From: Branchiostoma floridae
Taxonomy: Eukaryota; Chordata; Leptocardii; Amphioxiformes; Branchiostomatidae
NCBI RefSeq assembly: GCF_000003815.2
Contig: NC_049992.1
Span: forward strand, 18,830,396-18,894,395
DNA: 64,000 nt
Direction: 5' to 3'
The position numbers were made by a program, and so were the translations under genes. How positions within the stretch are numbered: position 1 is the stretch's first letter; the number at the start of each line of letters is the position of its first letter. The notes beneath the pieces were generated by a model. It searched no databases. It was not told the origin of the DNA and was given only the letters and a program-made list of their open reading frames with translations. Shown here piece by piece: positions 24,097 through 35,244 of the stretch.

Positions 24097-24978
24097 CCCT
24101 ATTCAGACCGGGCATTTTTGGTCATCCCTGGACGGGGGGGGGGGGGGGGGGGTGAGGGCCTCCACTTCTAAGTCCTCTAACTCTTGAACGACGTGTCGTA
24201 GGGCCACTAAATTTTCAGGACATGATATCGACATAATATCTGACGATTCTTTGACGTAAGATGACTTAATTATGACGTCATCAATTTGATTATATTGGCC
24301 GGACCCATGACAAAAGGGTATTCTCAGAAAACTTCAAGTTATACTACAAAAATGTAACAACAAGTGCAGATAACAGAATAATAATGTTTATTACGACTTT
24401 TATTGCCAATAGCAATATCGATGACGTCATAATGACGTCATAAAATGACGTCATGCACATATAAGATACGTGTTATGCTTCGCCATATTATATCCACCAC
24501 CTTGAATTTTTAAAACTATTTTTTTTGCAACAAATGATCACAAAGGGCAATGGAAATACACTTAATTCATTTAGATGGTTTTGGATGAAAAAATACCAGG
24601 TAGTTACAAATTTTAAGGGAAAGTTAGCTTCTTATGGTTGATCTGGCCATACGGTCCGCCATCTTGGATTTTGGGCTGATGACATCACCAAATTAGCATA
24701 ATGTATGCATATATAATTATGAGAGATATACTAAATATTATAAGATTTTATTTATGTAACACAATAGCAGTAATATAGCAAATAAATGTGAAAAATACAT
24801 TGTTAGAACCAAAAATACTGATTTTTGGCAAAACTGCATGTCAGCAAATGGTTGCCATGGCAACACGAAAAAATGGAAAATTTGTCAAACTTCGTAAAAT
24901 TGTTGCCAACAATTTTTTTGGAAAACTCACTAAATTTGGTGGCTTTAGCGTAAGGCGTTCTGGCGTTATAGGACATCG
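24097..24978 (+). mobile_element. TTAA-flanked MITE, copy 2, right end lost
   Basis: Begins CCCTATTCAGACCGGGC after TTAA and follows the 45434-46381 copy closely up to 'ggcgttataggacatcga'. It then stops without the right inverted end and abuts the TATA region of receptor copy B. It carries four perfect TGACGTCA octamers (24272, 24422, 24433, 24446). Confidence 0.8.
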
Positions 24979-24989
24979 ACACCGTCCTC

Positions 24990-24996
24990 TATATAA
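24990..24996 (+). promoter_or_regulatory. TATA-box-like site of truncated receptor copy B
   Basis: TATATAA about 135 bp upstream of the ATG at 25130, in the aligned position of TATATAAAA at 33392 and 51653. The MITE at 24097 ends about 12 bp upstream, so sequences further upstream in the paralogues are displaced here. Confidence 0.4.
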
Positions 24997-25129
24997 CATG
25001 TTGTCTATGACAAAAAGGGTCATCACTAAAATATGATATGGGAGGGACTCCGAGGGAGGGAGGTAGAGTACAATCGACTCTATGATGGTAAGGATAAGCA
25101 TTTTTACATATCCAGGGTGGGGAATACGC

Positions 25130-25732
25130 ATGGCTGAAGACATCATTACCACTGATGCTGTACCAAGAGTCCACACAAACGGTGTTTCGGAAGGTGGTTT
25201 GACGCAAATACGTTCAGATGGCGAAATACAGAAAGGTTGGTCTTATGTTGTTACAAACGTGTTCCCGAATCCGACGTACGAAACAAGATGCAGCCCTGAA
25301 AATGATACTGACAGCTCGGTTCCTGTTCAAGATAGCACTACCAAACCTGAACTTCAAAATACAGATGAGAGACCGACTAACGCCAGGCACTCAGAAAAAG
25401 ACGTATCTATCGGGTATAATGTGAATGACCGTGGGAATAATATGCATATCACAACTGACGCTAAAGCTGACGCTGAAAGCATTTGTCAGAGTGACACGGA
25501 GGCCTCGAAATCAAACATTAATCCAACCTCACCGCAAAATTCAGGATGCACAACAAACAACGACGATAATGGTAACAATGAAACAACCAAAGACGATAAT
25601 GGTAAAAATGAAACAACCAAAGACGACATTTATTCAGAGATTCCTGACGAAGTCGATATCACAGACAATGATGTCAATCTAGACTTTGCAATGCCTTATG
25701 CCCTATCATCCCCAGTAGCAAGTAAAGTTTGA
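25130..25732 (+). pseudogene. receptor copy B, truncated cytoplasmic tail exon
   Basis: It encodes 200 residues starting MAEDIITTDAVPRVHT, with FPNPTYE and SIGY conserved. It matches the exons at 33539 and 51800 up to the shared A-M-P-Y-A near the end, then runs into unrelated sequence and stops (SSPVASKV). The lost part includes the final NPMY motif and the donor, so it cannot join a TM exon, and none lies downstream before the next gene. A second NPTY has become NPTS. It also has a small coding duplication, DDNGNNETTK followed by DDNGKNETTK. The sequence past the break point ('tcatccccagtagcaagtaa') matches 47265 onward, where no tail exon precedes it. The frame is open, so a short soluble product cannot be excluded. 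Confidence 0.72.
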
Positions 25733-26879
25733 CATCCTGAACAGTCTGTCTAAGCAATAAGACAAATAACATCCTATAGGATATATACACCGAACCAGAT
25801 TGTTAAACACATTTTATTCTAGTGTCACTTTTACACGGCGATATATTGTGTTCTCACTCTTAACCATAATAAACTTAAGGTGCAAACGATCAGACTTTGC
25901 ACTTATTGTCATAACTGAACTAACATCTTTCACTAAGCAACTTGTGCACTTATTATCAATTCTTACACAGACTTTGCAAGTAATACATTTTCTCGTTCAC
26001 ACACTACTTTTTTTTTTAAATTTCGCTATCGGAGAACCATCCACCTTCGATCTGGCAGACTTATAAATATACGAAAACATATTGTCATAAGTCTGAAGTA
26101 AGGTTGTACCTATGCAAGAGTTATAGATGACATTTCGCCCTTTAAAATCTGTACGAGCAGTGAATTTTCGGGAATATTAGGTATTTTGGTATTTGACTTG
26201 TGATATTTGGTATCGCACGAATCATTAGTTAGCTACGTATACGACCAAGCAATAAATCTGGAATACTTGTGTATTATAACACAGTAGGAAATGAATGAGA
26301 AGAAGACAAATATTTTAAGCAATGTTTGAAATCGCAATGTTCTAGGAAAAGTCACAAAATTTTGTGTCTCTAGCGTAAGCCGTTTGTTTGGACGTTATTC
26401 CACATGAATTCCAAATTTGGCGTAGGCCTCAACACCACCCCCATACCCCGATGAATAGGGTTAATGGTATGACCTGAACTGGTGTGCAGCATTTTTCATC
26501 GTTTGCATCGTTTCATTCTAAAACTTTTTTGTACTGTACAAGTAAAAGAAAATACCCACCTTGTTTTGGGAGAACAATATGTATAAATTTGCATAACAAA
26601 TCATGATGAGTCTCGGGTATGGCTGCCTTTGCTTTATGTAATATTTTGGTGACGTTTTACAATATTGTTTTTTTTTTTTCTACGAGCAAACTGATTTTTG
26701 GTAAATGGGACTTTGAAGATAGTAGTATTGTCAAACCCGTACTTACCTAAAACCAAAACAAATTAGGAGTTAATCACTGAATTTATACATTATCAGGATA
26801 CGGCTAAGAAAAAGTTATCGGCATATTTGCGCCATTTTTTGAAATTACAATGAAGACAAAGAGACTTTACCTCACGTGC
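25733..26879 (+). repeat. duplicated segment, matches 47265-48400
   Basis: From 'cagtagcaagtaaagtttga' onward the sequence matches the 47-kb locus nearly base for base, with small indels. No coding exon is seen. A remnant of the TTAA MITE right end (about 26270-26460, 'gatgaatagggttaa') lies inside. Confidence 0.8.
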
Positions 26880-27289
26880 TGCGGTGGTGTATTGATGTCT
26901 ATTGAGGAACCTGACGTTTCATTTGTCTGATGTTGTTGACAGACGTGCTCGGGAAAGTTCATGTTTTTGGTTAAGAGTGAATAGCACAGATGCAATTTTA
27001 TTGTAAAACAATAAAAGTTATGTCTGAATAAAGTAGACGATAGTTCAGACAAAAACTTTATTCACTATACTTCCAACATACCAACAAGCGATGACATATC
27101 AATGCATCTACATTCGACGTTAAGCGCCTGCAAAATGGTTCGTCCTGTGTCTTGAATAATTCATAACAGGCAACCGATACTAGAAACGAATCTTGTCTGC
27201 CCATGATCAAATACCGAAATCGTGTTTTTGAGGTTTGGGTCTGATAAAGCGAGGAGGACTGTGAGTCACTACCATATAGAAGTCCTTTG
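26880..27289 (+). repeat. 400-bp unit, upstream of array 3
   Basis: Same unit as at 48400-48813: 'gtctattgaggaacctgacg', 'gacagacgtgctcgggaaag', 'tattgtaaaacaataaaagt', 'gataaagcgaggaggactgt', ending TTG|GTGAGTG. Confidence 0.75.
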
Positions 27290-27321
27290 GTGAGTGTACA
27301 TGTGAAATAGCATTATTGAAT

Positions 27322-29100
27322 CTGCCTCTGTCACCGAGCAAACTGCGCACGTGGAATCACTAGTGAACTAGCCACTGTCACCGAGCAAACTGCGCGCTTG
27401 TGGTCACTAGTTAACTAGCCACTGTCACCGAGCAAACTGCGCGCTTGTGGTCACTAGTTAACTAGCCACTGTCACCGAGCAAACTGCGCGCTTGTGGTCA
27501 CTAGTTAACTAGCCACTGTCACCGAGCAAACTGCGCACTTGGAATCACTAGTTAACTAGCCACTGTCACCGAGCAAACTGCGCACTTGGAATCACTAGTT
27601 AACTAGCCACTGTCACCGAGCAAACTGCGCGCTTGTGGTCACTAGTTAACTAGCCACTGTCACCGAGCAAACTGCGCACTTGGAATCACTAGTGAACTAG
27701 CCACTGTCACCGAGCAAACTGCGCACTTGTAATCACTAGTGAACTAGCCACTGTCACCAAGCAAACTGCGCGCTTGTGGTCACTAGTGAACTAGCCTCTG
27801 TCACCGAGCAAACTGCGCACTTGTAATTACTAGTGAACTAGCCACTGTCACCGAGCAAACTGCGCGCTTGTGGTCACTAGTGAACTAGCCTCTGTCACCG
27901 GGCAAACTGCGCACTTGGAATCACTAGTTAACTAGCCACTGTCACCGAGCAAACTGCGCACTTGGAATCACTAGTGAACTAGCCTCTGTCACCGAGCAAA
28001 CTGCGCACTTGTAATCACTAGTGAACTAGCCACTGTCACCGAGCAAACTGCGCGCTTGTGGTCACTAGTGAACTAGCCTCTGTCACCGGGCAAACTACGC
28101 ACTTGTAATCACCAGTAAACTAGCTTCTCTCACCAAAAAAAGCCGCGCACTTGTAATCACTAGTGAACTAGCCACTGTCACCGAGCAAACTGCGCGCTTG
28201 TGGTCACTAGTTAACTAGCCTCTGTCGCCGTGCAAACTGCGCACTTGTAATCACTAGTGAACTAGACTCTCACACCGAGCAAACTGTGCACTTGTAGTCA
28301 CTAGTGAAGTAGCCACTGTCACCGAGCAAACTGCGCACTTGTAATCACTAGAGAACTAACCTCTGTCACCGAGCAAACTGCGCAATTGTAGTCACTAGTG
28401 AAGTAGCCTTTGTCACCGAGCAAACTGCGCACTTGTAATCACTAGTGAACTAGACTCTCACACCGAGCAAACTGCGCACTTGTAGTCACTAGTGAACTAG
28501 TCTCTGTCATTGAGAAAACTGCGCACTTGGAATCACTAGTGAACTAGACTCTCACACCGAGCAAACTGCGCACTTGTAGTCACTAGTGAACTAGTCTCTG
28601 TCATTGAGAAAACTGCGCACTTATAACCACTTGTAAACTAGCCACTGTCATCGAGCAAACTGCGCACTTGTAATCACTAGTGAACTAGCCACTGTCACTG
28701 AGCAAACTGCGCACTTGTAGTAGTCACTAGTGAAGTAGCCTCTGTCACAAAGCAAACTGTGCACTTGTAATCACTAGTAAACTAGCTTCTCTCACCGAAA
28801 AAAAACTGCGCACTTGTATTCACAAGTAAACTAGCCACTGTCACCGAACAAACTGCGCACTTGTATTCACTAGTAAACCAGCCTCTGTCACCGAGCAATC
28901 TGCGCACTTGTAATCACTTATGAACTAGCCACTGTCATCGAGCAAACTGCGCACTTGTAATCACTAGTGAACTAGCTTCTCTCACCGAGCAAACTGCGCA
29001 CTTGTAGTCATTAGTGAACGAGCCACTGTCACAAAGCAAACTGTGCACTTGTAATCACTAGTGAACTAGCCTCTGGCTCTACCACCAAGCAAACAGTACA
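27322..29100 (-). repeat. 47-bp minisatellite array (array 3, largest)
   Basis: About 38 tandem 47-bp units. Runs of identical variant units occur near the left end (for example the 'gcgcgcttgtggtcactagt' variant several times in succession around 27380-27650), which indicates recent local expansion. The unit contains the TCACTAGTGA palindrome. It is the same family as arrays 1, 2 and 4. Confidence 0.96.
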
Positions 29101-29251
29101 TTTTTTTTGTTTTTATTCTTTATTGCAGGCCAGCTATGTTCGCACACTACCATTTTACAAACATTTTTTATACTGTAGGAGCAAAAACCACCCACTCCTT
29201 TTCCTAGTGAAAGATATATGAATATAAGAAGCAATTTTATGATAAGTCTGA

Positions 29252-30179
29252 TGCTCGTTCTCATTGAAATGTCGACAATGGCATTTTTTTGGTCGAAAAA
29301 TAAATCGGCTTCATTTTCACTGAAAACTACTTGGTTGTTTGGGAAAATTCCTCTTTTAACCATAGCCAAAAAATGGCAACTTATTATTTTCGGTCCCATT
29401 GGTAATGCATTACAGGGCATGTAACAAACGTTACCGGTAACGTTTGTTACAACAGTAGACTTTACGCTGTTTTATTCTAAAGGACTTACCTTATTGACTA
29501 CATCATTTAGGTACAAGTGGATGTCCCTAGGGACATTTGAAAAGTGGGCAGCTTTTTTACACCAGGTCAAATAGAAAGCTTAGACAGCATCGAACAATGG
29601 TAACGTTTGTTACAGTCATTTCTGTACAACATTTTGTTAAGCAAGGTGGGATACAAATGACAGTCAACAACCCTTTCTTGTTTCTTTAGAGAGCCAGAAA
29701 AACTGTACAGCGTCACAAAAAAGACAATTTCTAGTCTTATACGTGCATAATATAACCGTGGCAACCATCATACTAGTGGTGGTAACGTTTGTTACAGAAT
29801 CTGGCGACAGGCATTAACCACCTCACACAGCCTCCAAGATCAGTGACAGGAGCGATCTGACGTGATCGGGCAGAGGGCCTGGGTAGCTGGTTTCACTTGG
29901 CGAACAATCATTCCGGGAACTGAAGTGTTGCATTTTTGGCTACTATTTGAATTCTTCGTTTCTTCTCAGGCGACAGCCATTTTTAAGGGGGTGAAATCCC
30001 ACCTGTGGCTATAATAATGTTCTAAGCCATCAACCAATACGAATGTTGTGGTGCATCTTTTGTAAAACATTACAGGGATTGTGGAAATACGAAGGAACCA
30101 GTGATGTTGTCTATAATTTGCTCCATATCAAGGCGTAAAGTCAGGCGACAGCATTTCGACATTTAAATGAGAACGAGCC
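29252..30179. mobile_element. inverted-repeat element with repeated GTAACGTTTGTTAC motif
   Basis: The ends are inverted repeats of about 20 bp: GCTCGTTCTCATT(G)AAATGTCGA at the left, and at the right the inverse TCGACATTTAAATGAGAACGAGC form. The paralogous sequence at about 49877-49900 lacks the insert, and a 3-4 bp target duplication (TGA or CTGA) is possible. Inside, a perfect 30-bp palindrome at 29421-29450 consists of GTAACAAACGTTACC and its inverse. The half-site GGTAACGTTTGTTAC recurs at 29599-29613 and 29781-29795. No transposase is seen. Confidence 0.65.
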
Positions 30180-30249
30180 CTGAGTCTGATACGTTTTTCA
30201 ATCTTCTTTTTTTTTTCTGTACCAACAGACTGTTTTTTTTAGGATTTAG

Positions 30250-31792
30250 GGACCGTACGATATTTATCGGGGGAGGGAGGGCTGGTGCGTTGGAAGTCCG
30301 ATCAAAAAAAAATTTCATGCCCCCCCCCCCATCTCAAAAAAATTTAACGTTAACCTTCCCCCTCCACCTAAAAAAAAATAACATGGCCCTCCCCCCCGAA
30401 AGGCATCATTAAACGGGTAAAAAAAAACAACCGATAAAACAGTCTTAATATAGATGTCAGGGCACAAGGGCGCCCGGCGTCCAACTGGTGTAGCCAGTGT
30501 TCTCGCCAGAATTTTTGACGGTCGGGGCAGGGTCCGGGGGCATGCTCCTCCGAGAAAATTTGGATTTTCAAACCCTCTAAAACAGAATTTCCTGCAATTT
30601 GAGAGGGAAATTATGCCCTTGAGATTGGATACCGGTTGTCTTTTCCTACTCACGTTATTCAGGACTCGACGTCCGCCCTCTCCCCCAAAATACGCTATAA
30701 CTTACTATAAGCACGGGGAATCAGCAGTCTGTGATCTGGCCCGGGTATTATTTATCCAGTCATGTCTATATAAAAATTTTGGGTTTTTGATGCTTCGGAA
30801 CAGGGCTCTTGCCAGTGAGTTCGTCACCCCATGGATTGACGGAAAAATCCTGCCAATTTTTTCCGGCATTGAATAAAAAAGTGGCTACCACGTGCGATCG
30901 ATGTTGCGCCCTCCGGCATCAAATACTAGTATTTTTTCCCGAGGATAGAATAACGGCGCCATCACACCTTGTGTTTTTTTTTCTCTATTTTGCCCGATGA
31001 TTTTACTCAAATTTAACGAATCGGTCGGGTTTTACAAGGCCGCGCCGTCATTTTTCCACGAGCGTGCGTTTGTTTCCTGCGACCTCAGGTAACCCCGTTT
31101 CCGGCGTGAAATCTTTGGCTGGATTTCTTTTTACATAGACCAAGAACGTTATACATTACATTATACATTATTAAGGGGGGGGGGGGCAATCTGCTGCAGT
31201 GATCAGTGCCGGTGTAGCCTTGAAGGAGTAGCCAGAAAAGACGTCCCAACGTGCTGGGCGCTGCGATCGACAGTCCGTCTGGGGAGGGGGGCGTGCCGCG
31301 CCATGTGCCCAGAGGCCAATGCCAGTGCACAGCCGACCCGATCGACGCTTGACAACAATATTGCGGCCCCTTTTCTGCCGCAGATTTTGCCCTTTTGAAA
31401 CAAACAAAAAATTTTGTAAATAAGAAATAAAATGTATGTTAGTTCTGGAGCAGAGTGCGTCTTTCCAGAAAAAAATAAGTCTGAAGGCTTAATGACATAT
31501 GCCTGGCGGGAACGCTGGTCCAGGGCAGCGCTACTTTGTGGGACCTAGGGGGGCGAAGCCCCCGGAAGCTCTTGCATTTTAGGCTATTCATAAGGCTTAT
31601 TTTATCAGTTTTGGGCCATGTCAAGAGATCAAAACAAACAATAGTATAAATGATTCTTTCAAAAAATTAACATGGCCCTCCCCCCTGTCTAAAAAAAATT
31701 AACATGGCCCTCCCCCCACCTCAAAAAAATTTGACATGACCCTCCCCCCCTAACGCACCAGCCCTCCCCCCCTGATAAATATCGTACAGTCC
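30250..31792. mobile_element. 1.5-kb inverted-repeat element with C-rich ends
   Basis: Left end GGACCGTACGATATTTATC, right end (other strand) GGACTGTACGATATTTATC, with similarity extending over GGGAGGGCTGGTGCGTT for about 40 bp. Subterminal repeats of the form 'ccctcccccc' plus 'taaaaaaaattaacatgg' occur at both ends. The paralogous site at about 49941-49950 is empty. Internal modules ('gcgaagcccccggaagctct') also occur at 53720 and 54460. Open frames inside are not recognisable proteins. Confidence 0.7.
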
Positions 31793-31899
31793 AGTCATAA
31801 GTTAATAACTTATGGTAAATGGGAGAGAAAGAATCGCGTGAATTAGTATACAGTTTTGGACAAGGTCAATGGATTTATTTGCTAAATTTCCAGCATACC

Positions 31900-32115
31900 A
31901 ATCAGCAATATCATGAAGCAAATTCATGAAGCATTTACATTTAGTTCTAGGCATCAGCGAAATGGTTCGTCTTGAGTCTTGAATTGTTTTTAAAGTAAAC
32001 TGACACTAGGAGTGAACTCTGTCTACTGAGAGAACTAAATATCACAGTTGTGTCGTTGTGTTTGAGTCCTGATAAAGCGAGAAGGACTGTGAGTCACAAC
32101 CATTGAAGCCCACTT
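31900..32115 (+). repeat. partial 400-bp unit
   Basis: Contains 'gcgaaatggttcgtcttgag', 'aatatcacagttgtgtcgtt' and 'gataaagcgagaaggactgt', and ends CTT|GTGAGC. It matches 50050-50249. Confidence 0.65.
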
Positions 32116-32144
32116 GTGAGCATGAAATGGCATTATTGAATTTG

Positions 32145-32320
32145 CGTCTGACATCGAGCAAACTGTGCACTTGTAAACACTAGTGAACTAGGCCCTGTCA
32201 TCTGGCAAACTGAGCACATGTAGTCACTAGTGAACTAGCCTTAGTCACAGAGAAAACTACAGTTGCGCATTTGTTATTACTAGTTAACTAGCCTGTGGCT
32301 CTGCCACCAAGCAAACTGTG
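32145..32320 (-). repeat. short 47-bp minisatellite array
   Basis: Three to four diverged units of the same family ('gtgaactaggccctgtcatc', 'gtagtcactagtgaactagc'). It matches the short array at 50278-50575. Confidence 0.8.
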
Positions 32321-32609
32321 CTTCTTTTTGTTTCTATTCTTTGTTGCAGCTACGTTCGCACATTACCATTTTATAAAATTTTTGTACTGTACAAGCCAAA
32401 AACCACCCACTCCTTTTTCTAGTGAAATATATATGAATATATTAAAGCAATGTTATGATAAGTCTGGGTTTGATTTTTTGTATGTACCAGCTGACTGATT
32501 TTTATGAAAATGGTACATGGGTGAGAAAGTATCGCACGAATTCGTTCACAGTTTTTTTTTTTACCAAGCTCCCCAAATGCCAAAAGCAATAACGAATTTA
32601 TGCATTTAC

Positions 32610-32781
32610 ATTTAGTGCTTTGCACAAGCAAAATGGTTCGTTTTGAGTCTTAAACAATTTTTTCTTACAGTTAACTGACACCAGGAGTGAACTGTCTACT
32701 GAGAACGAAATACCACAGTCGTATCGTTGAGGTGTAAGTCTACATAAAGCGAGAGGTACTGTAATTCCTTGAAGTCTTCTG
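32610..32781 (+). repeat. partial 400-bp unit next to receptor gene C, possible 5' exon
   Basis: The nearest unit upstream of the gene starting at 33539. It ends CTG|GTGAGTATAAAATATC, a strong donor-like site, and an acceptor-like ATATCCAG lies at 33516-33523 just before the start codon. It could serve as a 5' non-coding exon. The alternative is a downstream promoter (see 33392). Nearly identical to 50880-51038. Confidence 0.5.
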
Positions 32782-33391
32782 GTGAGTATAAAATATCTAA
32801 TGACTTCGTTTTTAATTAGGGTTGTATTCAGCTGAAAATATTTTTGTGTCCTATTGTTTAGGAGCCCATGTTATTAAAATTGTTTTTCAAATCTGTCATT
32901 CTATTCTTGTACAGAAATGTTTAGTCGGTTACAAAGTTCAAAATTAATTGAAAACGCCTGACATAAGCATTCATTTGCTATATATGCTCTATATCTTAAT
33001 ATCGAGCATTCCATCCTCTACCCTTTACGCATTTTTCAGAATTAAAGTTGTCAGTTTGGAATTCAAGCTAAACATTTTGCAGCTTATAACAATGGAACAG
33101 TTTTAGAATAATATTAACTATAATAATGAAACCAGGCATACCAAACAAAAAGACAACCACATAGAAAAAAACGTTGTAATGCAAACAACACATTACCTGG
33201 GGATTTCTAACATTTGATTTCCAAACTGACAACCATAATTCTGAAAAAATGCAGAAAGGGTAGAGGATGGAATGCTTCGAATATTCTTCAAATCTCTTAA
33301 ATGTACAAGACTTGGGATAACCCGTGAAGTGACAATCACCGACGTCACACCTTTTATCGTAATATCATTATTGGTAAAGAAGACCGCCTTC

Positions 33392-33400
33392 TATATAAAA
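33392..33400 (+). promoter_or_regulatory. TATA-box-like site of receptor gene C
   Basis: TATATAAAA followed by TGACGTC, about 140 bp upstream of the ATG at 33539. The site is conserved at 51653-51661 and, weaker, at 24990. Transcription would then start near 33420 and the gene would not need the unit exon further upstream. Confidence 0.45.
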
Positions 33401-33538
33401 TGACGTCTATGCCCAAACGTGTATGATATTCATATTTAATAAAATATGATATGAGAGTAAACAAGACGTTATAATGGTAAGGATAAACATGTTGTTATAA
33501 CTACATCATACATGTATATCCAGGTTGGTGAAATGATC

Positions 33539-34385
33539 ATGGCTGAAGACATCATCACCACCGATGCTGTACCAACAGTCCACACACAAAAACGTTCAGA
33601 TGCCAAAATGAAGAAAGATTTGTCGTATGCTGTTACAAATGAGTTCCCGAATCCGACTTACGAAACAGGATGGAGTCCTGAAAATGATGCTGACAGGTCG
33701 GTTCCTGTTGAGGATAACACTACCAATCCTGAACTCCATTATTTTCAAAATACAGACGAGAGACTGACTAACCCCAGCTACTTTGACAACGACGTATCTA
33801 TCGGGTATAATGACAATGATGATGAGAATCATACGCTTGACACAACCGACACTAAAGTTGATACCGGACAACCAATTAGCACCGTCTTAGATAATGTCGA
33901 GGTTCATCGAAGTACTGACGACAGCAAATGTCAGAATGGCATGGTGGCTTCGAAATCAAACATAAATCCAACCTATCAACCAAACTCTGGATACGCAACA
34001 AACATACATGGTTTCAATTCCTGCAACAGCTTATACGCAAAAACAACTGCAAATACGTATAGAAAAACCAACAACGAAGATGGCAAAAATGTAATCCCCC
34101 AAGAAGACATTGACGCTGAGATCCCAGAAGAAATCGATATCATAGACGATGATACCAATTCGGACCCCTGCATGCCTTATGCCGTCGCATATGAATGCCC
34201 CAGACCATTGTACAGGTCAGAATACAGGTCAACTGAACGTAATGAAGACGACGTGATTCCTGAAAATGATACCAATGACATACATGAAAACAGACATATG
34301 CCGAGTACAGATCCGAACTCCATACGAGACGCCCTGAACAGGAATCCGATGTACGTGCCGAACGTGCCGCAACAAGAATGTTGCC
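33539..34385 (+). CDS. receptor gene C, N-terminal cytoplasmic tail exon
   Basis: It encodes 282 residues from MAEDIITTDAVPTVHT to VPNVPQQECC, ending C|GTAAG in phase 1. ATG codons at 33533 and 33539 are in the same frame; 33539 gives the start shared by all paralogues. There is no signal peptide or membrane segment, and the tail is acidic. Four NPxY motifs are visible: NPTY 38-41, NPSY 78-81, NPTY 143-146, NPMY 269-272. Further tyrosines sit at SYAV 29-32, GYATNI 151-156 and RPLYRSEY 222-229. NPxY sequences in other proteins recruit PTB-domain and clathrin adaptors, so a signalling or endocytic tail is inferred. It differs from the exon at 51800 by about 15 residues, mostly in the second half. 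Not a recognised named family. Confidence 0.8.
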
Positions 34386-34997
34386 GTAAGTTTATCTATA
34401 TTTTTAGGTTTCGATATATTTTCATGTAATCTCATCAAAACAAACCATTAAAAGGTATTATATATTTAGATTTTCTTAGTTACTGGTTACAATTGTTGAG
34501 GTGATTGATTAATACCTGAATCCTTTGAGCAATAATTTATTTGATTGTTTTGTGTTTAAACCCCAAATGAAGGTCATTCTTTCAAATACCTATTCCTATA
34601 TATATCTTTTCTTTTTTTGGGTGTTAAGAAACATTTGACATTATGTTTCTGTAAAAACTGTAATATAATTGGCTGAAGTTTCGATAAAGTATATTATACA
34701 ACTGTTACAGTTCTTTCTAATACATGATAAAGTTACATACAACTGTTACAGTTCTTTCTAATACATGAATGGCTTCAAAATCGTACCCACAAAACCAAGT
34801 ATAGACCAAGACGCAGGAGTGCTTTGAAGTGCTTGACTATGACTTTTAGATAGAGCCCAGTGGGGCAAAATGTGCAATAAAGTTCCTCATCATCTATCTA
34901 TATTTTTTTGTACTACTTATTCTATTTAATGTATGTAGCCCGAATACGTGCTTTATTTTCACCGACACCTTGATGTTCCCATTATATGTATTTTCAG

Positions 34998-35110
34998 AGT
35001 GCACTTATAGAAGGATTGGCGTTGCCGTGATAATAACTGCCTTGTTGGCCGCACTGATCATTTTCGGTACCTGGCTTTATTCCAACAATAATGTTTGGGA
35101 AGCTCAAAAG
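34998..35110 (+). CDS. receptor gene C, transmembrane exon
   Basis: A 113-nt exon with acceptor TTTTCAG and donor AAG|GTAGGA. It encodes CTYRRIGVAVIITALLAALI, then IFGTWLYSNNNVWEAQK. The two Arg on the N-terminal side of the span fit the positive-inside rule for a type II protein. Entry is phase 1 from 34385 and exit is phase 0 into the stalk exon at 35245. Confidence 0.82.
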
Positions 35111-35244
35111 GTAGGACTTTATTCAGTTTCGGGATGTAGCCTACGTGTTTGTCTTTGTGTCTTTTAAAGCATGTTGATGATATTTTAGGAGGACATTGTT
35201 GGCGCCGTATGTAGAGTAAAGGCAAGAATCTCTACTGTTTACAG

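Noticed and set aside
24788-25036. 82-codon frame starting MKNTLLEPKI, also present at 46144
   Set aside because: Shared because both lie in the same MITE family. It is not flanked by coding features, and the frame diverges after the MITE body ends.
27322-29100. CRISPR-like regular repeat array
   Set aside because: Units are contiguous 47-bp tandem repeats with no unique spacers, in animal DNA; it is a minisatellite.
30167-31407. Several frames of 60-140 codons near 30.2-31.4 kb
   Set aside because: They fall within the 1.5-kb inverted-repeat element, overlap each other on both strands and show no recognisable motif.
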